Below, piece by piece: positions 35,301-45,749 of a stretch of 64,000 nucleotides of DNA. Origin of the DNA: Fasciolopsis buskii (lineage: Eukaryota > Platyhelminthes > Trematoda > Plagiorchiida > Fasciolidae); the NCBI GenBank assembly GCA_008360955.1, contig LUCM01002338.1, positions 42,481 through 106,480 of the forward strand, given 5' to 3'. The first letter of the stretch is position 1; every line of letters begins with the position of its first letter. The position numbers and the translations under genes were made by a program. The notes below the pieces were generated by a model. The model ran no database searches. It was not told where the DNA came from and saw only the letters and a list, made by a program, of their open reading frames with translations.

Positions 35301-36487
35301 TCGTTTTAACAGCCCCCAAAATCTATACGAAAACTTTGGTTTCAAACTACACCATCCTGCGGTCAAATGGAATCCCTAAATGACATCCTGATTAAGGTTG
35401 CTTATTATCGATTTTATCTGTTATAGGGTTAGTTTATTCTGAGTGTTTTTAATCAAGTTAGTAACTGCTCCGGCGGTTTTATCTTTTGGTCAATCGGTTG
35501 ATGTTACTCCCCCATGTTCTGGCTTTCTTTCAACCGTAATTTGTTGGTCACAGCCTTGCCCACGAATTTATATGGAGTTATCCTCCACTATATTCCAAAT
35601 TACTCACGCAATTCACCACGTTTTTCAGTTTCACTAAATCGAACACATCTCTGCACCCAGTCAGCTATGGATGCCAAGGAATAATATGATTGTTGTGATC
35701 ATCAATTTTTGGATGTATTAGTGCAATTCCACATCATTAGGTACCATTCATTACGGAATTTTGGTCTTTTTTGATTCGCCATCCATTAAATTTATTCATT
35801 CTACAACTGCCATGAGTAACAGTTTTATAAATGGGAACAGCAATCCGAAAGACGAGTGATGTTGAAGTGTACGAATCATTAGCCAAAACCTATGGTGATT
35901 CAGCACCAAGCATTTGTTTCCTCCTTTATTAGCTCAACAAATGTAGGACTCCAAACAAACCAAAACGTTAAAACAGAAATTTTCCAGTTCATAGTCCACT
36001 TATTTGAAACGTTGTTATTTCCTTTTTCGCTGTCCATACATATTATATATATATTTGTATATCTTAATCGTTGGACATAAGCACATTAGTTGCAGCATGT
36101 AAATTCTAATTGTTTATTACACTTTGTTTCGTAATTTCGAGTTATTCAACACAGAGAGCCATTATCCATAGTCACAGAAATATCACTTAAATAAAGAACT
36201 AAAGCAGCTGGGAAAAATTTTTTCACTTTTTTCAAAAAATTATTTGTCTGAAAACAATATTTGAACAGGATGCTTAAAACTTTGCTAAAACTTCCAATAA
36301 GCCCCTCTTTATTGGTCACAATCCGGACAGATCTGACTGCGTGACCGTCCGCGCTGTAAATTTACGTATATGACAGCAGACCGGAGAGCCAATCTCCTTG
36401 ATACATTTATCAACTTGAGTCAGTTAAAGCTGCCTCGACTGCTAGCTGCTGAGGCATTCCGACCTATATACCACAGGGGTTATAATT
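32321..36487. other. Unassigned sequence
   Basis: About 4 kb without a gene or repeat I can support. Short frames such as 33402-33656 (-) and 35892-36080 (+) carry no motif. A TA-rich patch is near 36043-36055. Confidence 0.35.
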
Positions 36488-36564
36488 TCATATGTTATAC
36501 GAAGTCCTGAATGGCTTATAAGAAATGTAGACCACCGGGGTTGGGTCTAACCGACTCAAACCAA
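36488..36564 (-). CDS. PIFO: Pitchfork/CIMAP3 homologue, possible last exon
   Basis: A 42-base intron (GTAAGA to GAATGTTTCAG) would join in phase 1 to GLSRLDPTPVVYISYKPF followed by RTSYNI and a TGA stop (36488-36490). The resulting protein is about 145-155 residues, shorter than the roughly 190 of the human protein. The similarity to the family C-terminus is weak, so the real 3' part may differ. Confidence 0.45.
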
Positions 36565-36606
36565 CTGAAACATTCGTCATAACTCACCCGGCAACATCAT
36601 TCTTAC

Positions 36607-36724
36607 CAGCACCCGGATCTTCAAATCTATGACACGTGTGATTGAACGGTTTGTAATTGCATCTTACTGGCTTCTTGGCAGTCACATCTTCCTGGTATGC
36701 ATTCGGCGCGGGCGTGATCACAGT
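36607..36724 (-). CDS. PIFO: Pitchfork/CIMAP3 homologue, third exon
   Basis: After a 94-base intron (acceptor TGTGACTGTCCAG) the minus strand reads TVITPAPNAYQEDVTAKKP, then VRCNYKPFNHTCHRFEDPGA, and leaves in phase 1 at the donor G/GTAAGA. The order TP---YQ, then PFN---RF, matches the middle of pitchfork. An internal GTAAGA at 36667 could be mistaken for a donor, but reading through it gives the family-like PFN---RF segment. Confidence 0.7.
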
Positions 36725-36818
36725 CTGGACAGTCACAAAATAAGCATAGAGCGATCAGTCGATTAGCGGTCTTCCACGATGAAGAGAACAAAACATGAAT
36801 ATCTGAGCGGTTGCTTAC

Positions 36819-36914
36819 AACATCCACAATGGACTTGCGTTTGGCAGTCCTCGCACCCAAAGTATAGCCCTTTGAACTGTGTGGTTTTTCTCTCAAGCTG
36901 TCCCTTACATCCAC
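36819..36914 (-). CDS. PIFO: Pitchfork/CIMAP3 homologue, exon with the KGYTLGARTA motif
   Basis: This exon has 32 codons in phase 0 at both ends, after a 58-base intron (acceptor TTCGATTACAG) and before the donor GTT/GTAAGC. The protein is VDVRDSLREKPHSSKGYTLG followed by ARTAKRKSIVDV. KGYTLGARTA is the most characteristic stretch of pitchfork and is unchanged from my recollection of the mammalian protein. It is read in a different frame from the long unspliced ORF that crosses the site, so an ORF scan mistranslates it as a Cys-rich peptide. Confidence 0.8.
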
Positions 36915-36972
36915 CTGTAATCGAATACGGATGCAAGTTTGGCTCGAGAATAGAGAACGAGGAAGAACTCAC

Positions 36973-37118
36973 ATTATACGAAGCCGGAGATGCATTGCCT
37001 TGACCAAAGATACTTCCCATGGTTACACCGATGCGGTGATGGGGAAGTGCCTGGGGATAGAGTTCCCGTTCGTGACATGATCCGAAAACAAATCGACTCT
37101 TGTGTTCCGTTAGAATTT
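36973..37118 (-). CDS. PIFO: Pitchfork/CIMAP3 homologue, first recognised exon
   Basis: On the minus strand, a strong acceptor (TTTTTCTGATGCTCTCAG, ending at 37119) precedes a 146-base exon. Its protein reads EHKSRFVFGSCHERELYPQA, then LPHHRIGVTMG, ending SPASYN before the donor AAT/GTGAGT. In vertebrate pitchfork the N-terminus has the same layout (FG-C--R-L-P----P--IG, then a PG-CY turn). Pitchfork is a small ciliary microtubule-associated protein linked to basal bodies and cilium disassembly. The exon enters with two bases, which implies an upstream exon carrying the start; alternatively the in-frame ATG at 37143 could be used. The unspliced frame runs on for 126 codons and hides the intron. 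Confidence 0.75.
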
Positions 37119-37143
37119 CTGAGAGCATCAGAAAAATGATCAA

Positions 37144-40100
37144 TCATTTAAAACATTGATTTTTCTCACCAAAATATCACAAGCAAACCCTATTAAAATA
37201 TATTGGAGAACAGCAGCATTGATGTTTTCTTTGCTAGATCTAGGTCAACTGAAGAAACAGTGCGATGACCCGAAATGAGACGGTCGATTCATTTTCCTCC
37301 AGAGTGATGTCTTTTAGCTTTTCCCATTAATGTCTTCTCAAGGACAGCCAGTTTTTGGCGGCAGATTTTATGGATACAGACACTTGTCCTACATGGTATG
37401 ATCCCAGTTGCACTTACACGCACACTCATCAGTCTAAAAGTCTTTTGCTAGACTTTCTTTGAAATTTCACCTGTCGCTGTATTGGGTTAGTATATATTTA
37501 CGAGAACTACTGATTGAACCAGTTGCCTTCCAGATCGTCGAACGACTACCATCCTGTGACTATGTGAAAGTACACTTTTATCTTCGAACACAGCATGCGT
37601 GTGGGTAGATTAAATTCCACGCTAGTTGTGTACTCTTTGCGAGTATTAGTAAATAGATTGCAACCTACCTACCGAATGGTGACCTTATCCTAGCATCTGA
37701 CCCTTTTTCATCACTGGTAAACTTTGAAATTTGCAATGAATATGCAACTGTTCCGATAAAAGTTAACTGCGAATGCTTGTATACATAGTTGTGAAGTAAA
37801 GAACCGACTAATTCAACCTACCCAAATTTAGGGAATTTCTTCTTGTTCCTATGAAATACGTGTGTTCGTCAAAAAGAATTCTAACTGCGGTGAAGGAGGA
37901 ATCGCGGTTGAATCCCAATGATCGGTTACCGTTAGTTGTCCCCGGATTTTAACGCGTGAAATCTTTAGTCTAGGAATCAAGTGCTTTTGATTGTCAATAT
38001 TTGACTTTCATACTCTAAGAATTGCTGCTATAGGTGGTGAGTTGAAATCAAAACCGTAGCAGAGCAAGAATAATTGATGCGAAAGAAATAAACTCCTAAT
38101 TCTGAAGCATGAAAAAATTATAATTAAACTGGTTCAACCTAAACTTCGGACGTATATATGCTCATTTATGACTGCCAAGAAGTCTAATTGTCAAAACATT
38201 TTGTGGAAATAAATTGTTTGCTTGCATATATACCATTCATTCATTCATTCAGGTGTCCTTGAGGTTTAGAATTTGAATGGTTTCATTTGACCAGGGATGT
38301 GCCCCGGTCGTTGAAATGGCTACTATCTCTGAATGTCTCTAGAAATTCTCCAACGCAACCGCATACTTCATACAGCCTGTATTAAGAAACTTCTACTTAC
38401 TTCCCTGTACTGATGGAGATATTCTCATCGAAGAATTAGGTCGAAAGAGAATGGCTAGTGCTTTTTAGCAGTTTGACTGACATTTGGCCATCAGTCTTGG
38501 TGGGGGCTGGCTGAACTGTGATTCCAAACCGATCACTGACGTCACAAGAAGCACATGCACTATGACCACCGGCATTCATGGCGAAGGAGTTGAGTGAGCA
38601 TTCAAGATGTCTGGCCTAATCCAGAGGCCAGATCAGTTGAACAGCCATTCACCGGATCCTAGTAGATCACGAGGCTGACAGAACTTTTTAGTGCGTTTCA
38701 AGACATAGGCCCCTTAGCTCGACCATCTACCCCATTTTGGATAATAGGACAGCATTAATTGCCCAGACGCAATGGTCACGACAGCTAACACGTCTGTACG
38801 CAGACCTGTGTTAAAACAAAAATATTTAGAACAACCCAATATTTGTGATTCTACCCTGGTGGCATTTTTGACATTGTTTTTACAGGGCTTATAAAGGGAC
38901 ACCGTAGGATATGGTTGGGCCATTGTAAAAACTGGCTTGCCGGTGTTTTTGGTGCACCAAAATTTAAGTGTCTGACAAAATATTCAGTTATGAAGGAAAT
39001 TTTCATTAAAAGAAGTAAAATCATGAACTCTTGTCACTGATCACTTTACTATGCTGTTTAAGTAAACTTCATTTGAGCTTAACTACAGACTATCGAGTCA
39101 TTAGCAAAGACTAGGCTGTTTTGTCTGCAACCCAGAGGAACAGCAGATGTTAGCGCTTTTAAGTGCGACTATCTATAGATGGACCGGTCAAGGTACGAAC
39201 TACTCAGATACCGAGCTTATCGGCCACTGATAACGAAAGGACTTGGGAACGACGTTTAAAGTTTGTTGAAACAAAAAAGTGAACGAAGACGATACCAGCT
39301 TTTTTTCCTTGATTTGCTTGGTCTTACCGCTTACGGAAAGGAGGCTCCTGAATGTGGTATGGGTTGTTTACAATAAGAATTCCACTTTGAAGTTACCGCA
39401 TACCGCCTTTTGCATAATAGGTTACTATTATACTTACTAAAAGATTTCCACCAATGTGTCATGAACTGCTCTCATCTGACAAACCAGAGGGCAATATTCA
39501 GGATGTTTGGAAGTTTTTTTCAAATAATTAAAGCTTATCTTTCCACCTTATAATATATCTTCCAAAATAGTAATTTTACATTTGTAAACGTAAAAAAGGA
39601 AGCAAATTAACACCAGCTTGCTGGAGAAAAGCATGTAAACCACAATGTAAATCGCTGTGCCAACATACAACTACGGATATGGGCGGTCTTAAATAATTAA
39701 ACTACAGATCATACTCAAATAAGGCGCCGGCTGTTTTAATGTCCAATATTTTGCCCTGTTTGTTTACTGTTTTCGTAACACGAACAGAATCAGGCAATAG
39801 TAAGCAAACAGGAATAAGTTATTATTTAAGTCACTATGCACGTGATAAAAGGTATTTAGTTATTGCATGGCAAGAGCGGCAGAACGTGACCACTTCTCCC
39901 ACCGTCTCTGAGAGAATCGCGATTCTAATTAGACCTAAAAGTACAATTCTATCGCTAAAATTCTGCAGACATTTTCTGCCGTTTTAAAGAACCAGCACCT
40001 GTACCAACCTTCCCGTCAGTGTCCCTCTGGAAGAATAACCTAAATAGTGGCATCTATGCTTGGTATCCGTTCTAGGAATCGAGCTCTATGTTATATGCAC

Positions 40101-43002
40101 AGTTTCAGTGGTGCTGGTCCTTTTTACCAAGATTTTCTTGTTTTACGGCCAAGTAAATGACACAATCGTTAACACTTCCCTCAAACTCTCTGCTCACAGA
40201 GGCCATGTTCTAAATTTTAAATTAAGACAGTTATTACCCTACATTCGTGCTTTAGCTATTATTGGAATATCACGTCACTTCCAGTGAAACTTCAAAATTG
40301 CTGAGAACCAGCTGAACTCAGCTTCGCTGCTGTTCACTATTCGGCAGTCTTGCCCGCAACCAAACGTACTTCCTTCAAATTGAGAAATTATATCCATTAA
40401 ACGGCTCTTCTCCTTAAAGAACATGATGTAGATTCCAACCACTCCAACCTTAAATTAAGATCTTGCCCTCTGTAAGCGTAAAACGTATCTCTACCATAGC
40501 GACCATGCCGTTAAGTTTGTTAGGAAACGCTTTAAATCTAACTGTGTCTTTGCTCTGAGCGAAACTATTTTTTGTGCATCCTACGCCAGATAAAAATTAT
40601 CTTGACAAAGCAATTGTCGCTATCATCCCACTAGAAAAGTCTACTTCACGATTATATTCAGCGATTATTCGAAAACTAATGATGACAGGGAGTAATTATG
40701 AAGAACCCTTTTTATTGCAATGAGCTTTGAGGAAAGGTTACCAGATGCACATACGCGCCATCGGTTGCCAATGCAAAAATTATATGCGCTACTTATCCTT
40801 TGCACACCCTCTGATGGCAAGCCACAAACCTCAGAAACAAGGAACCAGAGATCTCGGGCTTAAAATACACTTCTAGGCCCAAATACCTGCTGCATTGCAA
40901 ACGTCTTGGGCATAACTTTGACCAAGTTTTACATCGGCAATACTGTCCCGCGTAAATTCATAGAGGAAGATGGATAAGTAATGCCGCATATTATCCCGCT
41001 TCTGATAGTTTCTAGTCATTTGTTTATTATGCAACCAATTTGCAATATTTGTGAGAGAAGTCCTCAATCAAAATAAAGCTGCAAATGGGAAAAAATAGTC
41101 GCCGGTGGATGGATTCAGGCTTGCTAGCTTCGCGTTCAAACGCGAAGATCTCCTCAACTTGGTCCCCGTCGGTTAATCGCTTTAGTCGGTTTAGAAGTAA
41201 ATATGTCAAAATATTTAAGGATGTCCCCTAACTGTTTGTTTTAATCTATTCCTAGTTGATTAAATCGGGTAAGCGTCCTGAAAATAGTATGAAATCTACT
41301 AAAAGATTCGTCAGAATTTCACAAAATGCAAGTCTAAAGCAAAGTAACGACTTATGCAACAATCTCCAGCTTCAGGAGTATAAGTACGACAAACAAAAAA
41401 TGCTATTTCAAGTTAAACGCTTGCTGGCACTCAGTTATACGATGGGTGAAGGAGAGCATAAAATATGACCACCGAGTCCAAAGGGGGGCGATGGTTTCAC
41501 TCTCTTCTGAAATGCTTTAGAAATTTAAAACCTAATTGTATTTTTTCAACTGTAATTTAACTTTGTCTTACTTCTCAAGGGAGCAGAAGAAAATTGTCAT
41601 ACCCAGCTCTTAACTACACTGTAGAAAACAGCGCACATGCATACATCTTTCAACTGATTTTGCCAAAGTAAAAGTTGGATTTCAAGATCTGAAGCAATAC
41701 ACGTCTATAGTGCTGAAATGATGTCAACTTCGCAAGAATAAGGCAGATCTTTGACGCTTTTCTTGTGGCGGTTTAATTACTCATTTAGGCTGCATACTCT
41801 AATGACAAACTATATTAAGCAGAGACGAACAAAATGAGTTATTGTACAAATAAACACATGCACGTCTATATATTTACATAAGTACCAGGTATGTATCTAT
41901 AAAGTTTTCACACATGACTCTAGATTGTACATAGTATAAAGTGAGGTACAGCAGGGAAGAACAAGGCAAACGAATCTCGTATAAACAAATAAAAACGACA
42001 CACTTCTTCAGTTTCGTTTGTTGCATCTCATGTGCATGCTTTTTATTTACTTGTGACTACAATATTTGCAAATTTATAATCATGCATTGGCGTTGCTTTT
42101 ATCAAAACTGTTTTTAATGTTTGAACGGGCATGGAGGGCTTTCACGTTGTTTTATTACAGGCTTACTTGTAGGCAATTTTGAAAAATTTCCGGGAACAGC
42201 TCAGTACAATTTACTTATTGTTGTGTAACTGTTATTTTTTAGGAAGAGCCAAGTCGTGTTCGCATTTATACTTTCGTATCAGTTGGCGCACTACAGATGA
42301 TCGCGTGATAACCGTCGTTGTTGATGTTGTCCCATCTATATGTTTTCCTTGAGATGTTCACAGCATAAACTTTCTATTAATTTTTTTTAGGGTTGTCTGA
42401 AGAATATGTCGCAGGTTTTTAGATGTAATGACAAACTTGTGCGGTAGTATTTAGATTGTCATGAAGCCTTGTCGGTTTCCGCGTACTGCAAAATGGAGAG
42501 GGCTTCAGAAACTGAAGTAGTGAAACTGTCATGGCTTATTTGTTTTGCTGAGTAGCTACAGTAACATCAACAGCATCAGTAGTGAGATTTACTCGGTGTT
42601 ATGCTTATTCTTTATTAAATTCAGGTACCACAACTGTGGTATACCCCGAATACCCTAAAAAAGACGTACATCAAGCTTAACCTACTGTTGTTGAATTCGA
42701 TCGTGAAGATAGTGATAAAACTGAATTGCTTGAAGAACTTTGCTGAACTGCAACAAGAGATACAGCTAGTTTCTTTGATTTCTCAGTTGAATTAGATAAC
42801 GCATCTTTATGAGGCAAACATCACGAACACACTCCTGCACAACCATTGAAATCAAGAACAGTTGTGAGGCAAATGGTTGTCCATTGGGATATGGCAACTT
42901 GCGGTTACTTATACGTAACCCTGGGATATTTTCAGGGATTCCCAGTACACACCGATGAAAACGAATTTTGGTAGTAAGTACTTATATTTCTGACTTAACG
43001 AG
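37144..43002. other. Unassigned sequence
   Basis: Nearly 6 kb with no supported gene. Several open frames look partly protein-like without identity, notably 41256-41468 (+, ends LQVKRLL-like helix) and a frame with three stops at about 42650-42960 (+). CATT repeats are near 38229-38245. Confidence 0.3.
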
Positions 43003-43112
43003 AGCATGCTGTGGGTCAATGAGAGTTTACCAGCTCCTCTGCTTGCGCAAGTGCAACTGCAGTTACAGGAAGACTGTCTTACGCTGTTCAAAGTATTATC
43101 TCAACAAATATG
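43003..43112 (+). CDS. Candidate unidentified gene, exon 1 recognised
   Basis: I do not recognise this protein. An AG at 43001-43002 is followed by 110 bases reading SMLWVNESLPAPLLAQVQLQ then LQEDCLTLFKVLSQQI, ending in phase 2 at ATG/GTGCGT. It looks like amphipathic helix. What supports it is the fit with the next segment: removing 64 bases joins the frame exactly to 43177. No upstream exon or start was found, and the donor is only fair. It may be part of a pseudogene or an old mobile element. Confidence 0.4.
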
Positions 43113-43176
43113 GTGCGTTTTAGTTTGTTTAATTTTTATCTCAATCGAACGTTCTCTTGCTTGGATTGTGCTGTAG

Positions 43177-43368
43177 GAAGACTACGCTTCCTAATGTGCA
43201 AGCGAACTTGGATAAACTGAAAACTAAGATGGGGCACAGCGCCAGTCTGGAAGCTAACGGTCAGTCCACAGAAGCTTGCCTGCTTGACTTTCTGGATGAC
43301 GCAACTACAAAAGCTTTTCTCAAGCAAACGAAGGTTCACAGCCAATATTTGAGGTGTTTTCGATGCAG
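43177..43368 (+). CDS. Candidate unidentified gene, exon 2
   Basis: After the acceptor ATTGTGCTGTAG this exon takes one base to complete a Trp codon and reads KTTLPNVQANLDKLKTKMGH, then TEACLLDFLDDATTKAFLKQ, ending CFRC with phase 2 at CAG/GTGACG. The composition (helical, charged, few rare residues) looks like real protein. The opposite strand is also partly open (43136-43423), so coding direction is not proven. I know no matching family. Confidence 0.4.
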
Positions 43369-43419
43369 GTGACGTAAAAAAGGCATTAGTCGTCTTGTGT
43401 GTTTTCCAAAGAACAACAG

Positions 43420-43540
43420 CCACTTCAAGTCACAAAGACAAGAACAGCATCACTTCGAATCGTCGCCATTCGATGCATTTACAGCCAAAATGATTAACCT
43501 ATTTCGCTGGATTATGAGCACGCTGCGTAACTTGGCTTAA
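43420..43540 (+). CDS. Candidate unidentified gene, exon 3
   Basis: A 51-base intron ending CAACAG would join phase 2 to HFKSQRQEQHHFESSPFDAF, then TAKMINLFRWIMSTLRNLA and a TAA (43538-43540). An alternative donor, C/GTAACT at 43527, could lead to another exon instead of the stop. It is supported only by phase consistency with the two preceding exons. Confidence 0.3.
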
Positions 43541-43697
43541 TGAAGCAGCTAACTAGCATTTGGTGCTGACGCAGAAGTAGCAGAAAGGTGCCAGTTGGGT
43601 CTAACTGCACACCCATTCTTGTTGGGCAGTTAGCTTATATGCATAAGTTTATTTCGTGCGACTTCCAAGAAAATACCGACCACCGTCCGAGGTCGAT

Positions 43698-44186
43698 CTA
43701 TAAAAAGCTTCGGAATTCCTGTACTTGAGGACATTTTTTACTAAGTACACTAAGTAAACTTCCGGATGACAGGATAGTTAACTTCAAATTTTTTTCTTTC
43801 GATACATTGGGAGCAGCGATAAACTGTTTTGACATTATCAACAGTTCATTAAGAACGACACCTAGCGTGCGGTAGCGCGGTATATATAATTGTAATGAGA
43901 GAATAAAGCCATCTTTAATGTTTACAGCTGCATACACTTTCCGGAAGATGTGGAGACGTTCGGATCTTTGGACGACTTCTCCGCTTTCCCCTTTTAAGTC
44001 ATTTGAAATAACATGACAGTAGAGCAGATATTCTGACGCATTGGGGACAGAACAGTCGAGGACAGCCAGTACAAATCTCATTTGATGTTTGGTGATGCAA
44101 CTTCGCTTTCGGTAATAGGGCTGTTGCCTCTTGCCCAAAAGGTGGCTATGGTACAAACCACCCTTAAGGACACGTCTTGACAACAT
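43698..44186 (-). other. Unidentified 162-codon open frame
   Basis: The minus-strand frame contains HQMRFVLAVLDCSVPNASEY, then ERLHIFRKVYAAVNIKDGF and LYIPRYRTLGVVLNELLIM. It is long for this AT-rich sequence and looks protein-like, but I recognise no domain. It lies opposite and just downstream of the candidate exons at 43003-43540. It could be an exon of an antisense gene, part of an old element, or chance. Confidence 0.3.
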
Positions 44187-44240
44187 CGTCCTAATTAATG
44201 GTTATCCTTCGGCCGTTGAAGACACACGTGATCAAGTATT

Positions 44241-45735
44241 TTGGTTCACTCCAATGAGATGGTATCAAGCATGTGTTGTCAAAATCTTACCATTTTCCGA
44301 CGTACGCACAATGAAGTGCGACGAAAAAAGAAGCATAGTGCGCATCATTTCCTAGGAGAATATACACGGCAAAAGAATGCTGCTCACTTGTGGACGGAAA
44401 CAGACCTGGAAAAGGTGGTGTAAGTTTTGATATTTACTCCAAGACACACACTAGTTCTAGGTATACAAATACGGGCGTATTCACCTTCATTTTCTCACCA
44501 ACTGTTTCCCATGGTTGAATTCTTAGTTAGTATTGCACTGGCTGTACTACACCTCTCCTGAGTGGAAAATTGTAAGACGGCAATTTGGACTTGACTACTT
44601 TCCTAAGTTGGAAGAAATGACAAAGTTGCGTAAGCCAACCTCGCCTAGTTTCACAAGCTATCAAATAAAAATTTACTAGTTTGTAGCTAAGCATTTCTAT
44701 TCACAGAAACCGTTTTCAGAATCTCACGGAGATACTCGCAAATACCAGCGCATGCTGCAAAACTTATCCAAACTACCACTAACAGATGCTACCCAAGCCA
44801 TTTGCAGATTCGGAAATAAAATGCTGTAAGGTTTGCATATTTTTAAGAGATATTGTAGAGGAAGACCACTTGTTTGTCAAACGTTATTCATCAATATCAT
44901 CATCGTTGTTCAGCGTTAAACAGCAAAGCAAGCCTAAAAGGCCGCTACCTTTTCCCCAGAGTTACAAGTTTCTATAAAATGAGTGAATATCCAACGGAAA
45001 CAAGTGCCAATAAGGAGCAGCAGCCGTATCCGAAAATGTTTCTGGTGAACACTGGTATCGAAAAGCTCCTCACTTCCGTCCCCTCTAATGAACATACCAC
45101 GGGAGCTCAATGCGAGTGTCACCACCGATCGACGCATTCCCAGTACAATTAACAACATGTAATTTGTATACTAAGTTTGTTCGCAGTTCAATCCAGTCAT
45201 ATGCTATCCATTATTGCAATCCTAAATCCATTTCAGCCCCGATGTGCAAATGAGTACACTAATAGTTAATGCTACTTGCAGCAAGTCAGAGTTCGCAAGG
45301 TGTAAGGAGCACATCAGATTGTCCTACATTCGGGAAATCAAATTTAGGCCTGAAGAATATCTGAAACAAATAACAGTTGGTGTGTTTTCTTGAAAAATAA
45401 ATTTTGCGTTCATTAACTGCGGAAAGCACGCAGGGTGACTTCAGTGAGCTTCAAAATGAGACAACGGAGAAGATGGCCAAGCTGCACAGACAACTTCATT
45501 ATTCGGATACCTGGCAGATTTTATCTGTAAATTTACCTAATGTGATGGCGCAGTAGTACACAATGTTTCCATTCAACCGGAATACGAGATTCACCAAAAC
45601 TTGGTAAGCAACAGTGAGATTTTCTTGTTGGCGACAGAACGATAATGAAGCCGATCTTTGCCGAAGAGCCTCTCTTCAATTGGAGCAGCGTCAGTGGGAA
45701 GCTGCCTCTCTGCAACAGCAAACTTTGCAGAATTC
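44241..45735 (+). other. Scattered coding-like segments, possible exons
   Basis: On the + strand I see several helix-rich segments next to splice-like sites: TIFRRTHNEVRRKKKHSAHH (44300-44419, before GTAAGT at 44420); KPFSESHGDTRKYQRMLQNL (44707-44826, between TTCACAG and GTAAGG); DFSELQNETTEKMAKLHRQL (about 45435-45515); and EADLCRRASLQLEQRQWEAA (about 45640-45740). The last is joined by a 34-base GT-AG intron to VHNVSIQPEYEIHQNL. Not all phases agree, so this is a decayed or mis-parsed gene at best. An RTE 3' fragment interrupts it at 44886-45000. Confidence 0.25.
44886..45000 (-). mobile_element. Solitary 3' end of the RTE element
   Basis: About 115 bases match the 3' untranslated end of the RTE copies at 17997-18110 and 2380-2490: the ATCATCATCG run, GTTCAGCGTTAAACAGCAA, then TTTTCCCCAGAGTTAC and GAGTGAATATCCAA. 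No coding part remains, so it is an extremely 5'-truncated insertion. Confidence 0.75.
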
Positions 45736-45749
45736 TAGTTGGTAACTCC

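Noticed and set aside
36627..36914. Cys-rich or CXC-like zinc-binding protein on the minus strand
   Set aside because: The cysteines appear only in unspliced or wrongly phased frames. Splicing the short introns gives the pitchfork-like protein instead.
42010..42050. Spliced-leader RNA gene
   Set aside because: A TTTGTTGCAT string recalls the end of fluke spliced leaders, but the rest of the leader and a following splice donor are absent.
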